A stretch of DNA of 64,000 bases, from positions 42,455 through 106,454 of the forward strand of contig CAKOIE010000001.1 in the NCBI GenBank assembly GCA_934086395.1, in the 5' to 3' direction. Source of the stretch: an uncultured Bacilli bacterium (GTDB lineage Bacteria; Bacillota_I; Bacilli_A; RF39; UBA660). Shown in pieces: positions 8,286 through 17,851 of the stretch (position 1 is its first letter; each line of letters begins with the position of its first letter). The translations under genes and the position numbers were made by a program. The notes under the pieces are model-generated. The model did not search any database, was not told the origin of the DNA, and was given only the letters and a program-made list of their open reading frames with translations.

Positions 8286-9503
8286 AATTATTGCTTGATA
8301 TAAATCTGAAAAATCGTAATCTTCAAATTCAATATTGAAACCAGCATCTTTTATTTCTTTATTTAAATCAGAGATGGCTTTTTTTACACTATTTAAATCT
8401 TTTGGTATAATTCTTGGCTTAGGTGGTTCAACTGGTGTTTCGGGTACAACGATTGGTTCTGTTACTTCTAATTTTGGTTCTTCTTTTTCTTCACTAATTG
8501 GTTCTTCAGGTTGTTCTGGTACCAAAATATCACTTTCGATGCCTAAATCCATATTTGTTTGTAAATCTTCTAGAGATGGATAATCTGGTTTTGGTTCTTT
8601 TCCAATTGTTGGAATATCAAATATATTTGTACTATTATCAGGTTGAGGTTTTGTTGGTACTTGTTCTTTTTCTTGAATTTCCTTAATTTCAGGATCTGGG
8701 TTTACTTCAATAGTTTCTTCTTTTGGAACTGGTTCTATTTTAGATTCAGTTATTGGTTGATCCTCTTTTGATTCAACAACTGGTGGAACAAATTTTGGCT
8801 CTTGATCACTTAATGGTTCTTCAGGAAATTTTACATTAAATAAATCTAATGAATCACTAATATTAGGAACCTCTGGTATTTTAAATGATAGATTTGGACT
8901 TATTGGACTAGTTAACTTGCTTATTTCATTATCTAAATCTTTAACTGTTAATCTTTCATTAATAACTTTGTTTAACATTTCTTCTTGTTTATCTAGTGAT
9001 GATAATTTGAGTAATGCTCTTGCATGACGCTCACTTATTTTATTTTCACTTAAGGCTTGTTTAACAGGTTCGGCAAGACTTAGAAGTCTTAATTTATTAG
9101 CAATAGTACTTTGAGATACACCTATTTCTTTAGCTAGTTCTTCTTGCGTTTTTAAACCTTGGTCTAATATTCTCTTATACGATTTTGCTTCTTCCATTGG
9201 GTTTAAATTTCTTCTTTGAACATTTTCAATAACAGCTACTTGAGCACTTTTATAATCACTTAAATTTCTAACGATAACGGGTACTTTAGTTAGGCCAGCA
9301 AGACATGCAGCTTTGTAACGTCTTTCACCTGCAATAATTTCATATTTATCATTTAATTGTCTTACGATAATTGGTTCAATAATTCCATGTTCTTTTATAG
9401 AATCAGCAAGTTCATTTAAAGCCTTTTCATCAAAAACAAGACGTGGTTGAAAACGATTTGGGATTATTAAATCTATACTTACATTTAAAATTGCATTTTC
9501 CAT
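8271..9503 (-). CDS. noc: Nucleoid occlusion protein Noc (ParB family) with a long acidic C-terminal extension
   Basis: ParB-family CTPase clamp. Residues 8-25 hold NRFQPR, GERR is at 59-62 and ENVQRRNL at 93-100; these are the CTP-binding boxes. The HTH is at about 123-142. The recognition region reads SQSTIANKLRLL (130-141) and SERHAR (157-162), as in Noc, where ParB/Spo0J has SRPHIAN-type and GHGR-type residues. A Noc-type site (TATTTCCCGGGAAATA) occurs five times in the window. Unlike Bacillus Noc, the N-terminus begins directly at the core domain and lacks the amphipathic membrane-targeting helix. Residues 200-355 form a Pro/Glu-rich disordered linker, followed by a 55-residue C-terminal domain. 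SD AGGAAGGG supports the start. Confidence 0.85.
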   Translation of the reverse strand: MENAILNVSIDLIIPNRFQPRLVFDEKALNELADSIKEHGIIEPIIVRQLNDKYEIIAGERRYKAACLAGLTKVPVIVRNLSDYKSAQVAVIENVQRRNLNPMEEAKSYKRILDQGLKTQEELAKEIGVSQSTIANKLRLLSLAEPVKQALSENKISERHARALLKLSSLDKQEEMLNKVINERLTVKDLDNEISKLTSPISPNLSFKIPEVPNISDSLDLFNVKFPEEPLSDQEPKFVPPVVESKEDQPITESKIEPVPKEETIEVNPDPEIKEIQEKEQVPTKPQPDNSTNIFDIPTIGKEPKPDYPSLEDLQTNMDLGIESDILVPEQPEEPISEEKEEPKLEVTEPIVVPETPVEPPKPRIIPKDLNSVKKAISDLNKEIKDAGFNIEFEDYDFSDLYQAIIKINK

Positions 9504-9528
9504 AAATACCCTTCCTATTCTAAAATTA

Positions 9529-9557
9529 ATTTTACTTTATTTTGGTAGTTATTTCAA
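9529..9557 (-). promoter_or_regulatory. Promoter of noc
   Basis: Minus-strand TTGAAA (9552-9557), 17 bp and TAAAAT (9529-9534). No parS-type or Noc-type palindrome is present in this intergenic region. Confidence 0.55.
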
Positions 9558-9738
9558 TGGAAAAATTTAATTCAATTAAAAACTTTGTTAGATTAAGTAA
9601 AAACTTTATTGGTTAATATTTCTTATTTAATCAATGTTTTAAATGAAAATTATAGTATTTCTTGGTAAGCTTAACAATAAATTAAATTGTATTTAAAAAT
9701 TTTATTCACATTATCTATTTTAATATCTATTAACGTTA

Positions 9739-9765
9739 TTGAAATTATTATATAATTATTATAAT
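9739..9765 (+). promoter_or_regulatory. Putative promoter of the ABC exporter
   Basis: TTGAAA (9739-9744) and TATAAT (9760-9765) with a short 15-bp spacer, in a very AT-rich 284-bp divergent region (9504-9787). Nothing else is recognised in that region. Confidence 0.35.
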
Positions 9766-9787
9766 AAAAATTAAGAGGTGTGTCTAA

Positions 9788-11491
9788 GTGAAAAAGTATT
9801 TATTAAAAGTTAAAAAATTAATGGTATTATTAATTTTAATATATGCTATGATTTCTTTAGTTAGTTTATTTAATCCAATAGTTAGTGCCAGGTTATTAAC
9901 AAGCTTAACTGAATTAAATATAAATCAAACATATAAGTTTGGAACACTATTTTTCTTAGTATCTGTTATGACTGGCATATTTAATAAATTAGCTGTTAAA
10001 GTATTATCTTATATTGAAGAAAGATTATTATATGAAATTAGATGTGATATGATTGAAAGATTAATGAATTATAAAATTAAAAATTTTGATAATAGTTCTT
10101 CTGGAGAATTTTTAAATAAAATAAAAAATGATCCTCAAGATATAGTTTCTGTTTTTAGTATTGTTCAATATAATATTTTTAATATAGTAACAGAATTTTT
10201 TATGTTAATTTATGTTTTTTATCTTAATTTTTTATTAGGTATAATTTATTTTATTGGAATTATCTTTATTTATTTTTACGAAAAATATTCATATATAAGA
10301 TTAGAAAAATTACAGAACAATTTAAAAAATCAAATGGATAAAAATGATTCAACTATTACCGAAATTATTAGAGGAATAAAGGATATTAAATTGCTTGGAA
10401 TTTCTAATAAGATTAAAGGTAACACTATGAAATCATTTGAAGAACAAGTTAAAAATAATGCAAGTATAAATATATTTCAAAATAATATTTATAATAATGT
10501 TGAAATGTGTAAGGTGGTTATTACAGCATTGATTATATTTGTTGGCTTATTTTTAATAAATAATAATTTATTAACTTTATCGACATTTTTAATTATATTT
10601 TTATATCGTAATGATATTTTTTCTTTAATTTTTAGTTATACATCTTTAAAGGAATATTTGGTAAGATATAAAGTTGCTAAAAATCGAATTAGGGAATTGT
10701 TTGATGAAAATAAATATCCTATTCAAAAATATGGAGATATTGATTTAAAAAATATAAATGGAATTATTGAATTTAAAAATGTTACTTTTTCATATGATAA
10801 TAAAAGAAAAGTTCTTGATAATATTTCATTTAAAATTGATAAATGTGAAGATGTTGCAATTGTTGGTAAAAGTGGTAGTGGTAAAAGTACTATATTTAAT
10901 TTATTAACGAAATGCTATGACAATTATCAGGGAACAATTTTTATTGATGGTGTAGATATTAGGGATTTATCTTACTCATCTATAACTAATAATATTTCAA
11001 TAATTAATCAAAATCCTTATTTGTTTAATTTAACAATAAAAGAAAATTTAAAATTACTTGATAGAAATATCACTGACAAAGAAATGATTGTAGCTTGTAA
11101 AATTGCTAATATTCATGAAGATATTATAAAGTTACCAAATAAATATAACACATTGTTAGGCGAAGGTGGACTTAATTTATCAGGTGGTCAAAAACAAAGG
11201 CTTGCAATTGCTAGAGCACTTTTAAAAAAAAGCAAAATATTATTATTTGATGAAGCAACAAGTAGTCTTGATAATATAACTCAAAAAAATGTCCAAACAG
11301 CAATTAAAAAGATTTCAAAAGATTGCACTATTGTTACAATAGCACATCGTTTTTCAACAATTATAGATGTTAATAAGATAATTGTTTTAAAAGATGGAAA
11401 AAAAGTTATTGAGGGGAAGCATGAAGATTTATTAAATAATGATTATTATAATAGCTTATATATTTCAGATAAAATAGTTGATGATAAATAA
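9788..11491 (+). CDS. ABC exporter (fused permease and ATPase half-transporter)
   Basis: A 567-residue type IV ABC exporter. It has six predicted membrane helices in the first 300 residues, then a nucleotide-binding domain with Walker A GKSGSGKST, Q-loop INQNPYLF, signature LSGGQKQR, Walker B ILLFDEATSSLD and switch His in TIAHRFS. The GTG start follows SD AGAGGTG. No cognate peptide gene, peptidase domain or partner half-transporter lies next to it, so the substrate (drug, lipid or peptide) is unknown. It probably acts as a homodimer. It interrupts the usual rsmG-noc adjacency and runs opposite to both, which suggests a later insertion. Confidence 0.85.
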   Translation: MKKYLLKVKKLMVLLILIYAMISLVSLFNPIVSARLLTSLTELNINQTYKFGTLFFLVSVMTGIFNKLAVKVLSYIEERLLYEIRCDMIERLMNYKIKNFDNSSSGEFLNKIKNDPQDIVSVFSIVQYNIFNIVTEFFMLIYVFYLNFLLGIIYFIGIIFIYFYEKYSYIRLEKLQNNLKNQMDKNDSTITEIIRGIKDIKLLGISNKIKGNTMKSFEEQVKNNASINIFQNNIYNNVEMCKVVITALIIFVGLFLINNNLLTLSTFLIIFLYRNDIFSLIFSYTSLKEYLVRYKVAKNRIRELFDENKYPIQKYGDIDLKNINGIIEFKNVTFSYDNKRKVLDNISFKIDKCEDVAIVGKSGSGKSTIFNLLTKCYDNYQGTIFIDGVDIRDLSYSSITNNISIINQNPYLFNLTIKENLKLLDRNITDKEMIVACKIANIHEDIIKLPNKYNTLLGEGGLNLSGGQKQRLAIARALLKKSKILLFDEATSSLDNITQKNVQTAIKKISKDCTIVTIAHRFSTIIDVNKIIVLKDGKKVIEGKHEDLLNNDYYNSLYISDKIVDDK

Positions 11492-11511
11492 TTAGATATA
11501 AAATATTTAAT

Positions 11512-11552
11512 AAAAAAATCAGAAGGATTATTTCTTTCTGATTTTTATTTCA
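11512..11552. terminator. Bidirectional terminator between the ABC exporter and rsmG
   Basis: AAAAATCAGAA (11514-11524) pairs with TTCTGATTTTT (11536-11546). The U-tract is good on both strands. The rsmG stop codon lies in the right arm. Confidence 0.8.
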
Positions 11553-12249
11553 ATGGTTTTTTTGTTATTTTATCATAATTTCTTGGATAAATAGATGGTG
11601 TTTCATTTACTTTTGTTATTTTAATTAAAGTTCTTAGCGATTCTTCTTTGGGTAAATTAAATTTTTGAATATCAGTTATTTCTCCACCTAAGATTTTAAT
11701 ACCTGATTTACTATTTTCTAATTCAGTACTAGCATCTGCTTTCATTAAAACTAAATTACCACCTATTTTTAGAAATGGTATACATAATTCATCTAAAACT
11801 GGCATGTTTGATACTGCTCTTGCGACAACTATGTCATATTTATTGCCTTTTTTAAAGAAATTTTCAGCACGATCATTTATTATATTTATATCTGTTAATT
11901 TTAATTTGTTAATAACATATCTTTGAAATTCACTTTTTTTATTATTACTATCTAATAAAGTTAATTTTAAATTGGGATATACTATTTTTATAACTATTCC
12001 GGGAAAACCGCCACCTGAGCCAACATCTAGAACTGATAAATCTTTAGTTAAATCGATTATTTTAGATAGGGTTAGTGAATCATAAAAGTGTTTTAAGTAA
12101 ATGCTTTCTTTATCAGTAATAGCGGTTATATTGGTATGTTTGTTATATTCAATTAAAATATTAGCATATTTTTCTAAAGATTCTAATTGAGTGTCAGTTA
12201 GGCTTATTCCTAATTTTGATAATTCACTTTTAAATTCTTCTTTATTCAT
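11545..12249 (-). CDS. rsmG: 16S rRNA (guanine527-N7)-methyltransferase RsmG
   Basis: SAM-dependent methyltransferase that makes m7G527 in 16S rRNA, a site whose loss gives low-level streptomycin resistance. The 234 residues have the Rossmann motif VLDVGSGGGFPG at 73-84 and the family's NITAITD start region (about 40-46). It overlaps mnmG by 8 bp, so translation is likely coupled. The order mnmE-mnmG-rsmG is the standard Firmicute one. Confidence 0.95.
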   Translation of the reverse strand: MNKEEFKSELSKLGISLTDTQLESLEKYANILIEYNKHTNITAITDKESIYLKHFYDSLTLSKIIDLTKDLSVLDVGSGGGFPGIVIKIVYPNLKLTLLDSNNKKSEFQRYVINKLKLTDINIINDRAENFFKKGNKYDIVVARAVSNMPVLDELCIPFLKIGGNLVLMKADASTELENSKSGIKILGGEITDIQKFNLPKEESLRTLIKITKVNETPSIYPRNYDKITKKPLK

Positions 12250-14101
12250 GAGGATATTCCTTTTTTAAATATATTGAAAGAACAGATATATCTACTGGGT
12301 TAACACCACTTATTCTTGATGCTTGAGCAATTGTTCTAGGATGAACTTGTTTTAATTTTATTCTTGCTTCACTAGCAAGATTCTTTACTTTGTCATAATC
12401 AATATCTTCAGGTATTTCTTTTTCTTCAAGTTTTAATAACTTCTCTGCTTCTTGTTCTTCTTTAGCAATATATCCTTCATATTTAACGGCAAATGTGACT
12501 TGTTCTTTTACTTCAGCACTATATTCATTTGGAACTAAATTATTTTCGATTAATAAATCTAATGTGATTTCCGGACGTTTTAATAATTCGTATAGACTTA
12601 CTCCGCTATTTAAATTAACTATTTCTTTTAATGAATCAGGTATTGTACTTGGGGTAATACGAGTTTCTTTTAGATAATTTAATAATGTTTGAATATTTGA
12701 TAATTTTTTAAGTAAACGATTATGTTGTTCTTCAGATATTAAACCTACTTGATAACCATAGTCTCTTAATCTAATATCAGCGTTATCATGTCTTAGTAAT
12801 AAACGATATTCAGCACGTGATGTTAATAAACGATATGGTTCTTTGGTTCCTTTGGTTACTAAATCGTCAATTAAAACACCGATGTATGATTCGTTTCTTT
12901 TTAAGATTAGTGGTTCTTTTCCTTGTAATTTAAGTCCAGCATTAATTCCAGCAATTATACCTTGACCGGCTGCTTCTTCATATCCACTTGTTCCATTAAT
13001 TTGTCCAGCAGTAAATAAATTATTAATTACTTTTGTTTCTAAAGATGGCTTTAATTGTAAGGGATTGATTGCATCATATTCAATAGCATAAGCATATTTT
13101 AATATTTTGGCATGTTCTAATCCAGGAAGACTATGAACCATTAATTCTTGAACATCTTCTGGCATACTTGTTGAAAATCCTTGTAAGTAAATATCATCAT
13201 AGTAAAGACTTTCTGGTTCTAAGAATAATTGATGTCTTTCTTTATCGGCAAAACGGACTACTTTATCTTCAATTGATGGACAATATCTTGGACCTATTCC
13301 TTCGGCATATCCACCATACATAGCTGATTTTGTTAGATTCTTTCTAATTATTTCATGAGTTTCAGGAGTTGTATAAACTATGTGACACTTAATTTGTTTG
13401 TCTTTATCATATAATGGACCGTTATCAAAACTAAATGTCCAATAGCAATCATCACCACATTCTTCTTTTAATTTACTAAAATCAATAGTTGAACGATCTA
13501 ATCTTTGAGGTGTACCTGTTTTTAATCTTTGAATTTCAAATCCATAAGATTTTAAAACATTGCTTAAATTGTTAGAACGTTTTTCACCATGAGGTCCTTC
13601 TTCTTTACTAGTACTTCCTACTAATATTTTGCTTCTTAGATATGTTCCAGTTGTTAAAATTAAGGCATTACATAGTATTTTTGTATTATCTGCTAATATT
13701 ATTCCTTTAATTGTATTATTTTCAACAATTAAATTTTCTACCATTCCTTCAATTATGGTTAAGTTTTCAAGTGAATTTAAAGCTTTTAACATTTCTCTTG
13801 GGTACGTTATTTTATCACCTTGGGCACGTAATGACCTTACAGCAGGGCCTTTAGCGTTATTAAGCATTTTGATTTGAATATGGGTTTTATCTGCAATTTT
13901 ACCCATTAATCCACCTAAGGCATCTATTTCACGAACCACTATACCTTTTGCTGTTCCACCTATTGATGGATTGCATGGCATATCGGCTATATTTTTTACA
14001 TTTGCAGTAACTAATGCGGTTTTTAGACCCATTTTGGCTGAAGCATTGGCTGCTTCACATCCAGCATGACCACCACCGACAACTATTACATCATATTTCA
14101 T
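12242..14101 (-). CDS. mnmG: tRNA uridine 5-carboxymethylaminomethyl modification enzyme MnmG
   Basis: FAD- and NADH-dependent subunit that, with MnmE, modifies the wobble uridine (U34) of several tRNAs. The 619 residues start with the FAD-binding VVGGGHAGCEAA (about 7-18), followed by CNPSIGGTAKG (about 42-52) and the late family motif TSRAEYRLLLRHDNAD. Length matches the family. mnmE lies 9 bp upstream and rsmG overlaps downstream, so the three genes form one operon. Confidence 0.97.
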   Translation of the reverse strand: MKYDVIVVGGGHAGCEAANASAKMGLKTALVTANVKNIADMPCNPSIGGTAKGIVVREIDALGGLMGKIADKTHIQIKMLNNAKGPAVRSLRAQGDKITYPREMLKALNSLENLTIIEGMVENLIVENNTIKGIILADNTKILCNALILTTGTYLRSKILVGSTSKEEGPHGEKRSNNLSNVLKSYGFEIQRLKTGTPQRLDRSTIDFSKLKEECGDDCYWTFSFDNGPLYDKDKQIKCHIVYTTPETHEIIRKNLTKSAMYGGYAEGIGPRYCPSIEDKVVRFADKERHQLFLEPESLYYDDIYLQGFSTSMPEDVQELMVHSLPGLEHAKILKYAYAIEYDAINPLQLKPSLETKVINNLFTAGQINGTSGYEEAAGQGIIAGINAGLKLQGKEPLILKRNESYIGVLIDDLVTKGTKEPYRLLTSRAEYRLLLRHDNADIRLRDYGYQVGLISEEQHNRLLKKLSNIQTLLNYLKETRITPSTIPDSLKEIVNLNSGVSLYELLKRPEITLDLLIENNLVPNEYSAEVKEQVTFAVKYEGYIAKEEQEAEKLLKLEEKEIPEDIDYDKVKNLASEARIKLKQVHPRTIAQASRISGVNPVDISVLSIYLKKEYPHE

Positions 14102-14110
14102 TTTTATTCC

Positions 14111-15463
14111 TTACTTTCCTAAACAAAACTTTGAGAATAATTCATCTAATAAATCATCTTTATATGTTGCACCTATTATTTCACCTAATGTTTCATAGGT
14201 ATTTTTTAAATCAATTGTGAACATATCAATTGGAACATTCTCATAATTGTTATATATATTTTCTATCATATCTTTAGCTTTAGTTATTAATGCGATTTGT
14301 CTTGCATTTGAAAGATATGTGTAGTCATCTTGTTCAATTTCATTAAGATTAAATAATCTCTTTATTTCATTTTTTAAATTTGTTAAACCTTCATAATTTA
14401 AGGTATTACCTGTTATTATGTTATAGTTAGATAACTTCCTTAAATCTATTTTGTTATCTAAATCATTTTTATTGATAAAGATGATGGATTGTTTTGATTG
14501 TAATTCATTGATTGTTTCTAAATCTTCTCCAGTTAGTTCTTCATTATTATTTAGAACATAGATTATTAAATCGGCTTCGCCTATCATTTTTAAACTTTTT
14601 TCGACGCCTATTTGCTCGACGATATCGTTAGTTTTTCTGATTCCAGCAGTATCGATGATGTTTAATATTATTCCGTCTAAATTTATTTTGCCTTCTACTA
14701 TATCTCTTGTTGTTCCGGGAATATTTGTAACTATTGCTTTTTCTTCTTCTAATAATGCGTTTAATATACTACTTTTACCAACGTTTGGTTTACCCACTAA
14801 CGCAACTGATATTCCGTCTTTGATTATTTTACCATTTTTAGAATTTGATAATAACTCATTTATTTTTGAATATACTTTATCTATTAATGGCTTTAATGAT
14901 TCTTTTGTGTATTTTTCTCCTTCTTCATATTCTGGATAATCAATATTTACTTCAATATTTGCCTGGATATCCATTATGTCTTTACGAATATCATTTATTT
15001 TATTTGATATATTTTTTGTTACTCCATTAATAGCAAGTTTACGTGATTTTTCTGTTTGAGATGATATTAAATCACTGATTGATTCTGCTTCAACTAGGTC
15101 TATTCTACCATTTAAAAAGGCTCTTTTGGTAAATTCACCAGGCTCAGCTTGTATGCATCCATTTAATAAAAGTAATTCTAAAATTTTATTGGTTGTAGCA
15201 GGACCTCCATGAGAATTTATTTCAACTATATCTTCCATTGTAAATGTTTTTGGAGCTAACATAACTGAAACTAACACTTCATCTATTATTTCTTTATTAA
15301 ATACAATATGTCCATAATGAATTGTATGGGTTGGAACTTTGGTAAGATCTTTTCCATCAAATAAATTATTAACTATTTTTATGGCATCTGGTCCACTAAC
15401 TCTTATTATAGAAATGGCTCCAACACCTAAACTTGTAGATATTGCACAGATAGTTGAATTCAT
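14111..15463 (-). CDS. mnmE: tRNA modification GTPase MnmE
   Basis: GTPase partner of MnmG, acting in cnm5s2U34-type tRNA modification. The 450 residues contain the formyl-THF-binding N-terminal domain, G1 GKPNVGKS at 224-231, the G3 DTAG and G4 NKND motifs, and the C-terminal FCLGK whose Cys447 is the conserved catalytic or structural cysteine. It is the first gene of the mnmE-mnmG-rsmG operon. The ATG at 15463 has SD AAGAGAG-like purines upstream. Confidence 0.97.
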   Translation of the reverse strand: MNSTICAISTSLGVGAISIIRVSGPDAIKIVNNLFDGKDLTKVPTHTIHYGHIVFNKEIIDEVLVSVMLAPKTFTMEDIVEINSHGGPATTNKILELLLLNGCIQAEPGEFTKRAFLNGRIDLVEAESISDLISSQTEKSRKLAINGVTKNISNKINDIRKDIMDIQANIEVNIDYPEYEEGEKYTKESLKPLIDKVYSKINELLSNSKNGKIIKDGISVALVGKPNVGKSSILNALLEEEKAIVTNIPGTTRDIVEGKINLDGIILNIIDTAGIRKTNDIVEQIGVEKSLKMIGEADLIIYVLNNNEELTGEDLETINELQSKQSIIFINKNDLDNKIDLRKLSNYNIITGNTLNYEGLTNLKNEIKRLFNLNEIEQDDYTYLSNARQIALITKAKDMIENIYNNYENVPIDMFTIDLKNTYETLGEIIGATYKDDLLDELFSKFCLGK

Positions 15464-15511
15464 GGTATCACTCTCTTTCTTTCGTGCGTATTATATCACA
15501 CTTGAATAATT

Positions 15512-15570
15512 AAAAAAAGGATTAAATTAAATCAGTTATTTTATGATTTAGATTAATTCCTTTTGTTTTT
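15512..15570 (-). terminator. Terminator after the unknown 230-residue gene
   Basis: AAAAGG-centred left arm (15515-15532) pairs imperfectly with GATTTA...TTAATTCCTTTT (15545-15564). A run of seven Us follows on the minus strand. The gene's own stop codon is in the stem. Confidence 0.5.
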
Positions 15571-16245
15571 TCGATGTTTAGGAACTGATATTTTTTTAGT
15601 TTTGGAAATGGTTCCTTCGTTATAACAATTAGCTAATGCTTTTTTATACATCTTACCTATTTCGAATAATTCGGGATTTTTTTCATTATTTGCTAAATCT
15701 GCAACTGTTCTTGCTTGATGCATTACTTCTTTGGTGTACCATTTTAAGTCAAATAGAATGTTTTTTACTAAAAGTTCTTTTTTTAATATTTCAAGAAAAT
15801 ACGAAAATAATTCATTTGTTTCATCAAGATATTCATTTCTTATTAGTTCTTTATTTAATATGATTAGTTCTTCTCTATTTATTAAATTTCTAAATTTATT
15901 TAAATCAATGGTACTTTCATCTAAATAAGCATATTTATTAGTTGATAATACAAAATAATTGTCTTCATTAACTCTTATGGTTATAAAATTAGTGTAATGT
16001 TTGTTATATTTTTTTGATAGAGCTTTTAAGTAATCATTTGTATTTAGTATAATATTATAAATTGGTTTTAATTTTTGGTATAGTTCTAATGCGTTTTGAC
16101 TTTCTATTTTGGTATAAATTAAATCATTTGCTCTTGATAGATATTCATTAATTGATGATATAAAAAGGTTTACATCATAATTACCGCTATTAATTTCATT
16201 TAATGTATCTTCTTTTAAAGTGATTGGTTTTAAAAATAATTTCAT
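15553..16245 (-). CDS. Unknown protein between khpB and mnmE (230 aa)
   Basis: I do not recognise this family. It is a soluble, mostly helical protein with a very basic C-terminal tail (about 212-230, KTKKISVPKHRKNKRN), as in RNA- or ribosome-binding proteins. There is no signal peptide. SD GGAAAGGA precedes the ATG at 16245. It sits in the conserved rnpA-yidC-khpB-mnmE run, whose other members act on RNA or membranes, so an RNA-linked role is a guess. Hairpin terminators flank it on both sides. Confidence 0.65.
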   Translation of the reverse strand: MKLFLKPITLKEDTLNEINSGNYDVNLFISSINEYLSRANDLIYTKIESQNALELYQKLKPIYNIILNTNDYLKALSKKYNKHYTNFITIRVNEDNYFVLSTNKYAYLDESTIDLNKFRNLINREELIILNKELIRNEYLDETNELFSYFLEILKKELLVKNILFDLKWYTKEVMHQARTVADLANNEKNPELFEIGKMYKKALANCYNEGTISKTKKISVPKHRKNKRN

Positions 16246-16290
16246 ATTATAGTCCTTTCCGTTAAGAATATTATATCATTTTTAAGCAAG

Positions 16291-16313
16291 AAAAAAAGGA
16301 TTATATTAATCCT
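16291..16313 (-). terminator. Terminator after khpB
   Basis: AGGATT (16298-16303) / AATCCT (16308-16313) with a short loop and seven Us on the minus strand. The khpB stop codon is in the loop. Confidence 0.65.
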
Positions 16314-16917
16314 CTGTTGGTTTGATAATAACGTGTCTATTAGGTTCTTCACCTTCGGAAATTGTAGTAATTCCTTTCATATTTGTTAAGCAATTATGAA
16401 CAATTCTTCTTTCATATGAATTCATATTTTCCATTACTATCTCTTGTTTAGTATTTTTAACTTCTCTAGCTAAATTTTTAGCTAATCTTTCAATGTGAGT
16501 TATTTGTTTATCTTTGTAATTTTCAACATCAAGATTTAAATATGGATATACTCCAATTTGATTATATATATATTGTTTGCAAATTGTTGATAAGGCGGTT
16601 AAATTTTTACCATCTCTTCCAATTAATATTGAATTATTGTTTGAAAATATTTTGATATTAATTTGTTTTTCTCTAATATTAGTTTCAAATTTAACTTCTA
16701 ATCCCATGTTTTTAATAGTCTCTTCTAAAAATGATTTTATAGCATTTTGAACTTCAGTTAGTTTTACGATTGTAAATTTAACTGTATCACTTTTTAAGAA
16801 ACCACCTTTATTAATTTGTTTATGATATAATATTTCATCTTCTGTTACATTTAAATCTGATAAGGCTTTTTCAAAAACCTCATTTGCTTTTTTTCCTTCA
16901 TATGAATATACTTCCAC
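16306..16917 (-). CDS. khpB: RNA-binding protein KhpB (Jag, SpoIIIJ-associated)
   Basis: KhpB, with KhpA, binds many transcripts and small RNAs and affects cell elongation and division. The 203 residues show the Jag_N domain (1-50, with KGGFLKSDTVKF), a KH domain (about 80-145, ILIGRDGKNL in place of the usual GXXG loop) and an R3H domain with ERRIVHNCL near the C-terminus. It starts one base after the yidC stop region and is transcribed with rnpA and yidC. Confidence 0.93.
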   Translation of the reverse strand: MEVYSYEGKKANEVFEKALSDLNVTEDEILYHKQINKGGFLKSDTVKFTIVKLTEVQNAIKSFLEETIKNMGLEVKFETNIREKQINIKIFSNNNSILIGRDGKNLTALSTICKQYIYNQIGVYPYLNLDVENYKDKQITHIERLAKNLAREVKNTKQEIVMENMNSYERRIVHNCLTNMKGITTISEGEEPNRHVIIKPTED

Positions 16918-16918
16918 T

Positions 16919-17851
16919 TTATTTTCTTCCCTTCATTATTATTAAATTTTGAATAACGTTAAATCCATTTGTTACAACCCAGTATAAGGCAATGGCAGTT
17001 GGTAAACTAAATGATGCAATTGTTATGAACACTAACATGAAGTATGTCATCATTTTCATTTGTTTATCTTGTTCGGGATTACCACTTGTTTGAGTCATAG
17101 TGTTTTTGAATGACAAATATGTTGTTAACATTATTAATAATAGTAACACGATATAATAATAATTTCCAGTTCTTAATCCGATTAATGGAGTTATACCTAA
17201 GTGGTATGCACCTAAGGTTCCTTCAAAGATTGCCGGAATACGATTTATTGCTTCTAGGAATCCGAAGAATAATGGAAATTGAATTAATGAGATTAAACAA
17301 CTTCCCATTGGGTTAATATTATATTTTTTATAAATTTGTAACATTTCGGTACTTTTCATAGTTAATGATTGTTGATCATTTTTGTTTTTATATTTCTTTT
17401 CTAGTCTAGCTAGTTCTGGACTTGCTTTTTTCATATTTTCAGATTGTTTCATTGTTTTAGCTGAAAATGGAACTAAGATAAGTCTAATTAATAAACCGAC
17501 AATCATTACTGATAAACCATAGTTACCAACAAAATTTCCAATTTTAATAATTAAGTAGGCAAGTGGCATTACAATTAATTGAACCCATAAACCACTATAT
17601 GTTTTAGAATCATAAATTTTGATATTTTCACAATCAGGCAAATCTTCTAATTTAAATTCTAATTTATCTTCATATTGTTTATAAATAGAATTTAAATTAT
17701 CGTCTGTTGGTTTACATAATATATTTGATGGTAAACTTTGACCTGTTTCTTCATTTATAACTCTTTTGTTATCATTATCTGATAAGTATTTAGTACAACC
17801 TGTTAATAAGAAACATAAGCTGACTAAAATTATGATGTACTTTTTTTTCAT
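16919..17851 (-). CDS. yidC: Membrane protein insertase YidC (SpoIIIJ/OxaA type)
   Basis: Inserts membrane proteins alone or with SecYEG. The 310-residue precursor has a lipoprotein signal with lipobox LLTGC (Cys at about 19), then five membrane segments. The conserved hydrophilic-groove Arg lies in GLLIRLILVPFS. The ATG (17851) overlaps the rnpA stop by 4 bp. Gene order rpmH-rnpA-yidC-khpB is canonical. Whether a second YidC exists elsewhere is not known. Confidence 0.95.
   Translation of the reverse strand: MKKKYIIILVSLCFLLTGCTKYLSDNDNKRVINEETGQSLPSNILCKPTDDNLNSIYKQYEDKLEFKLEDLPDCENIKIYDSKTYSGLWVQLIVMPLAYLIIKIGNFVGNYGLSVMIVGLLIRLILVPFSAKTMKQSENMKKASPELARLEKKYKNKNDQQSLTMKSTEMLQIYKKYNINPMGSCLISLIQFPLFFGFLEAINRIPAIFEGTLGAYHLGITPLIGLRTGNYYYIVLLLLIMLTTYLSFKNTMTQTSGNPEQDKQMKMMTYFMLVFITIASFSLPTAIALYWVVTNGFNVIQNLIIMKGRK

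Noticed and set aside
8335..8686. Plus-strand open frames over the noc C-terminal region
   Set aside because: They mirror the repetitive Pro/Glu codons of noc and have no recognised domain.
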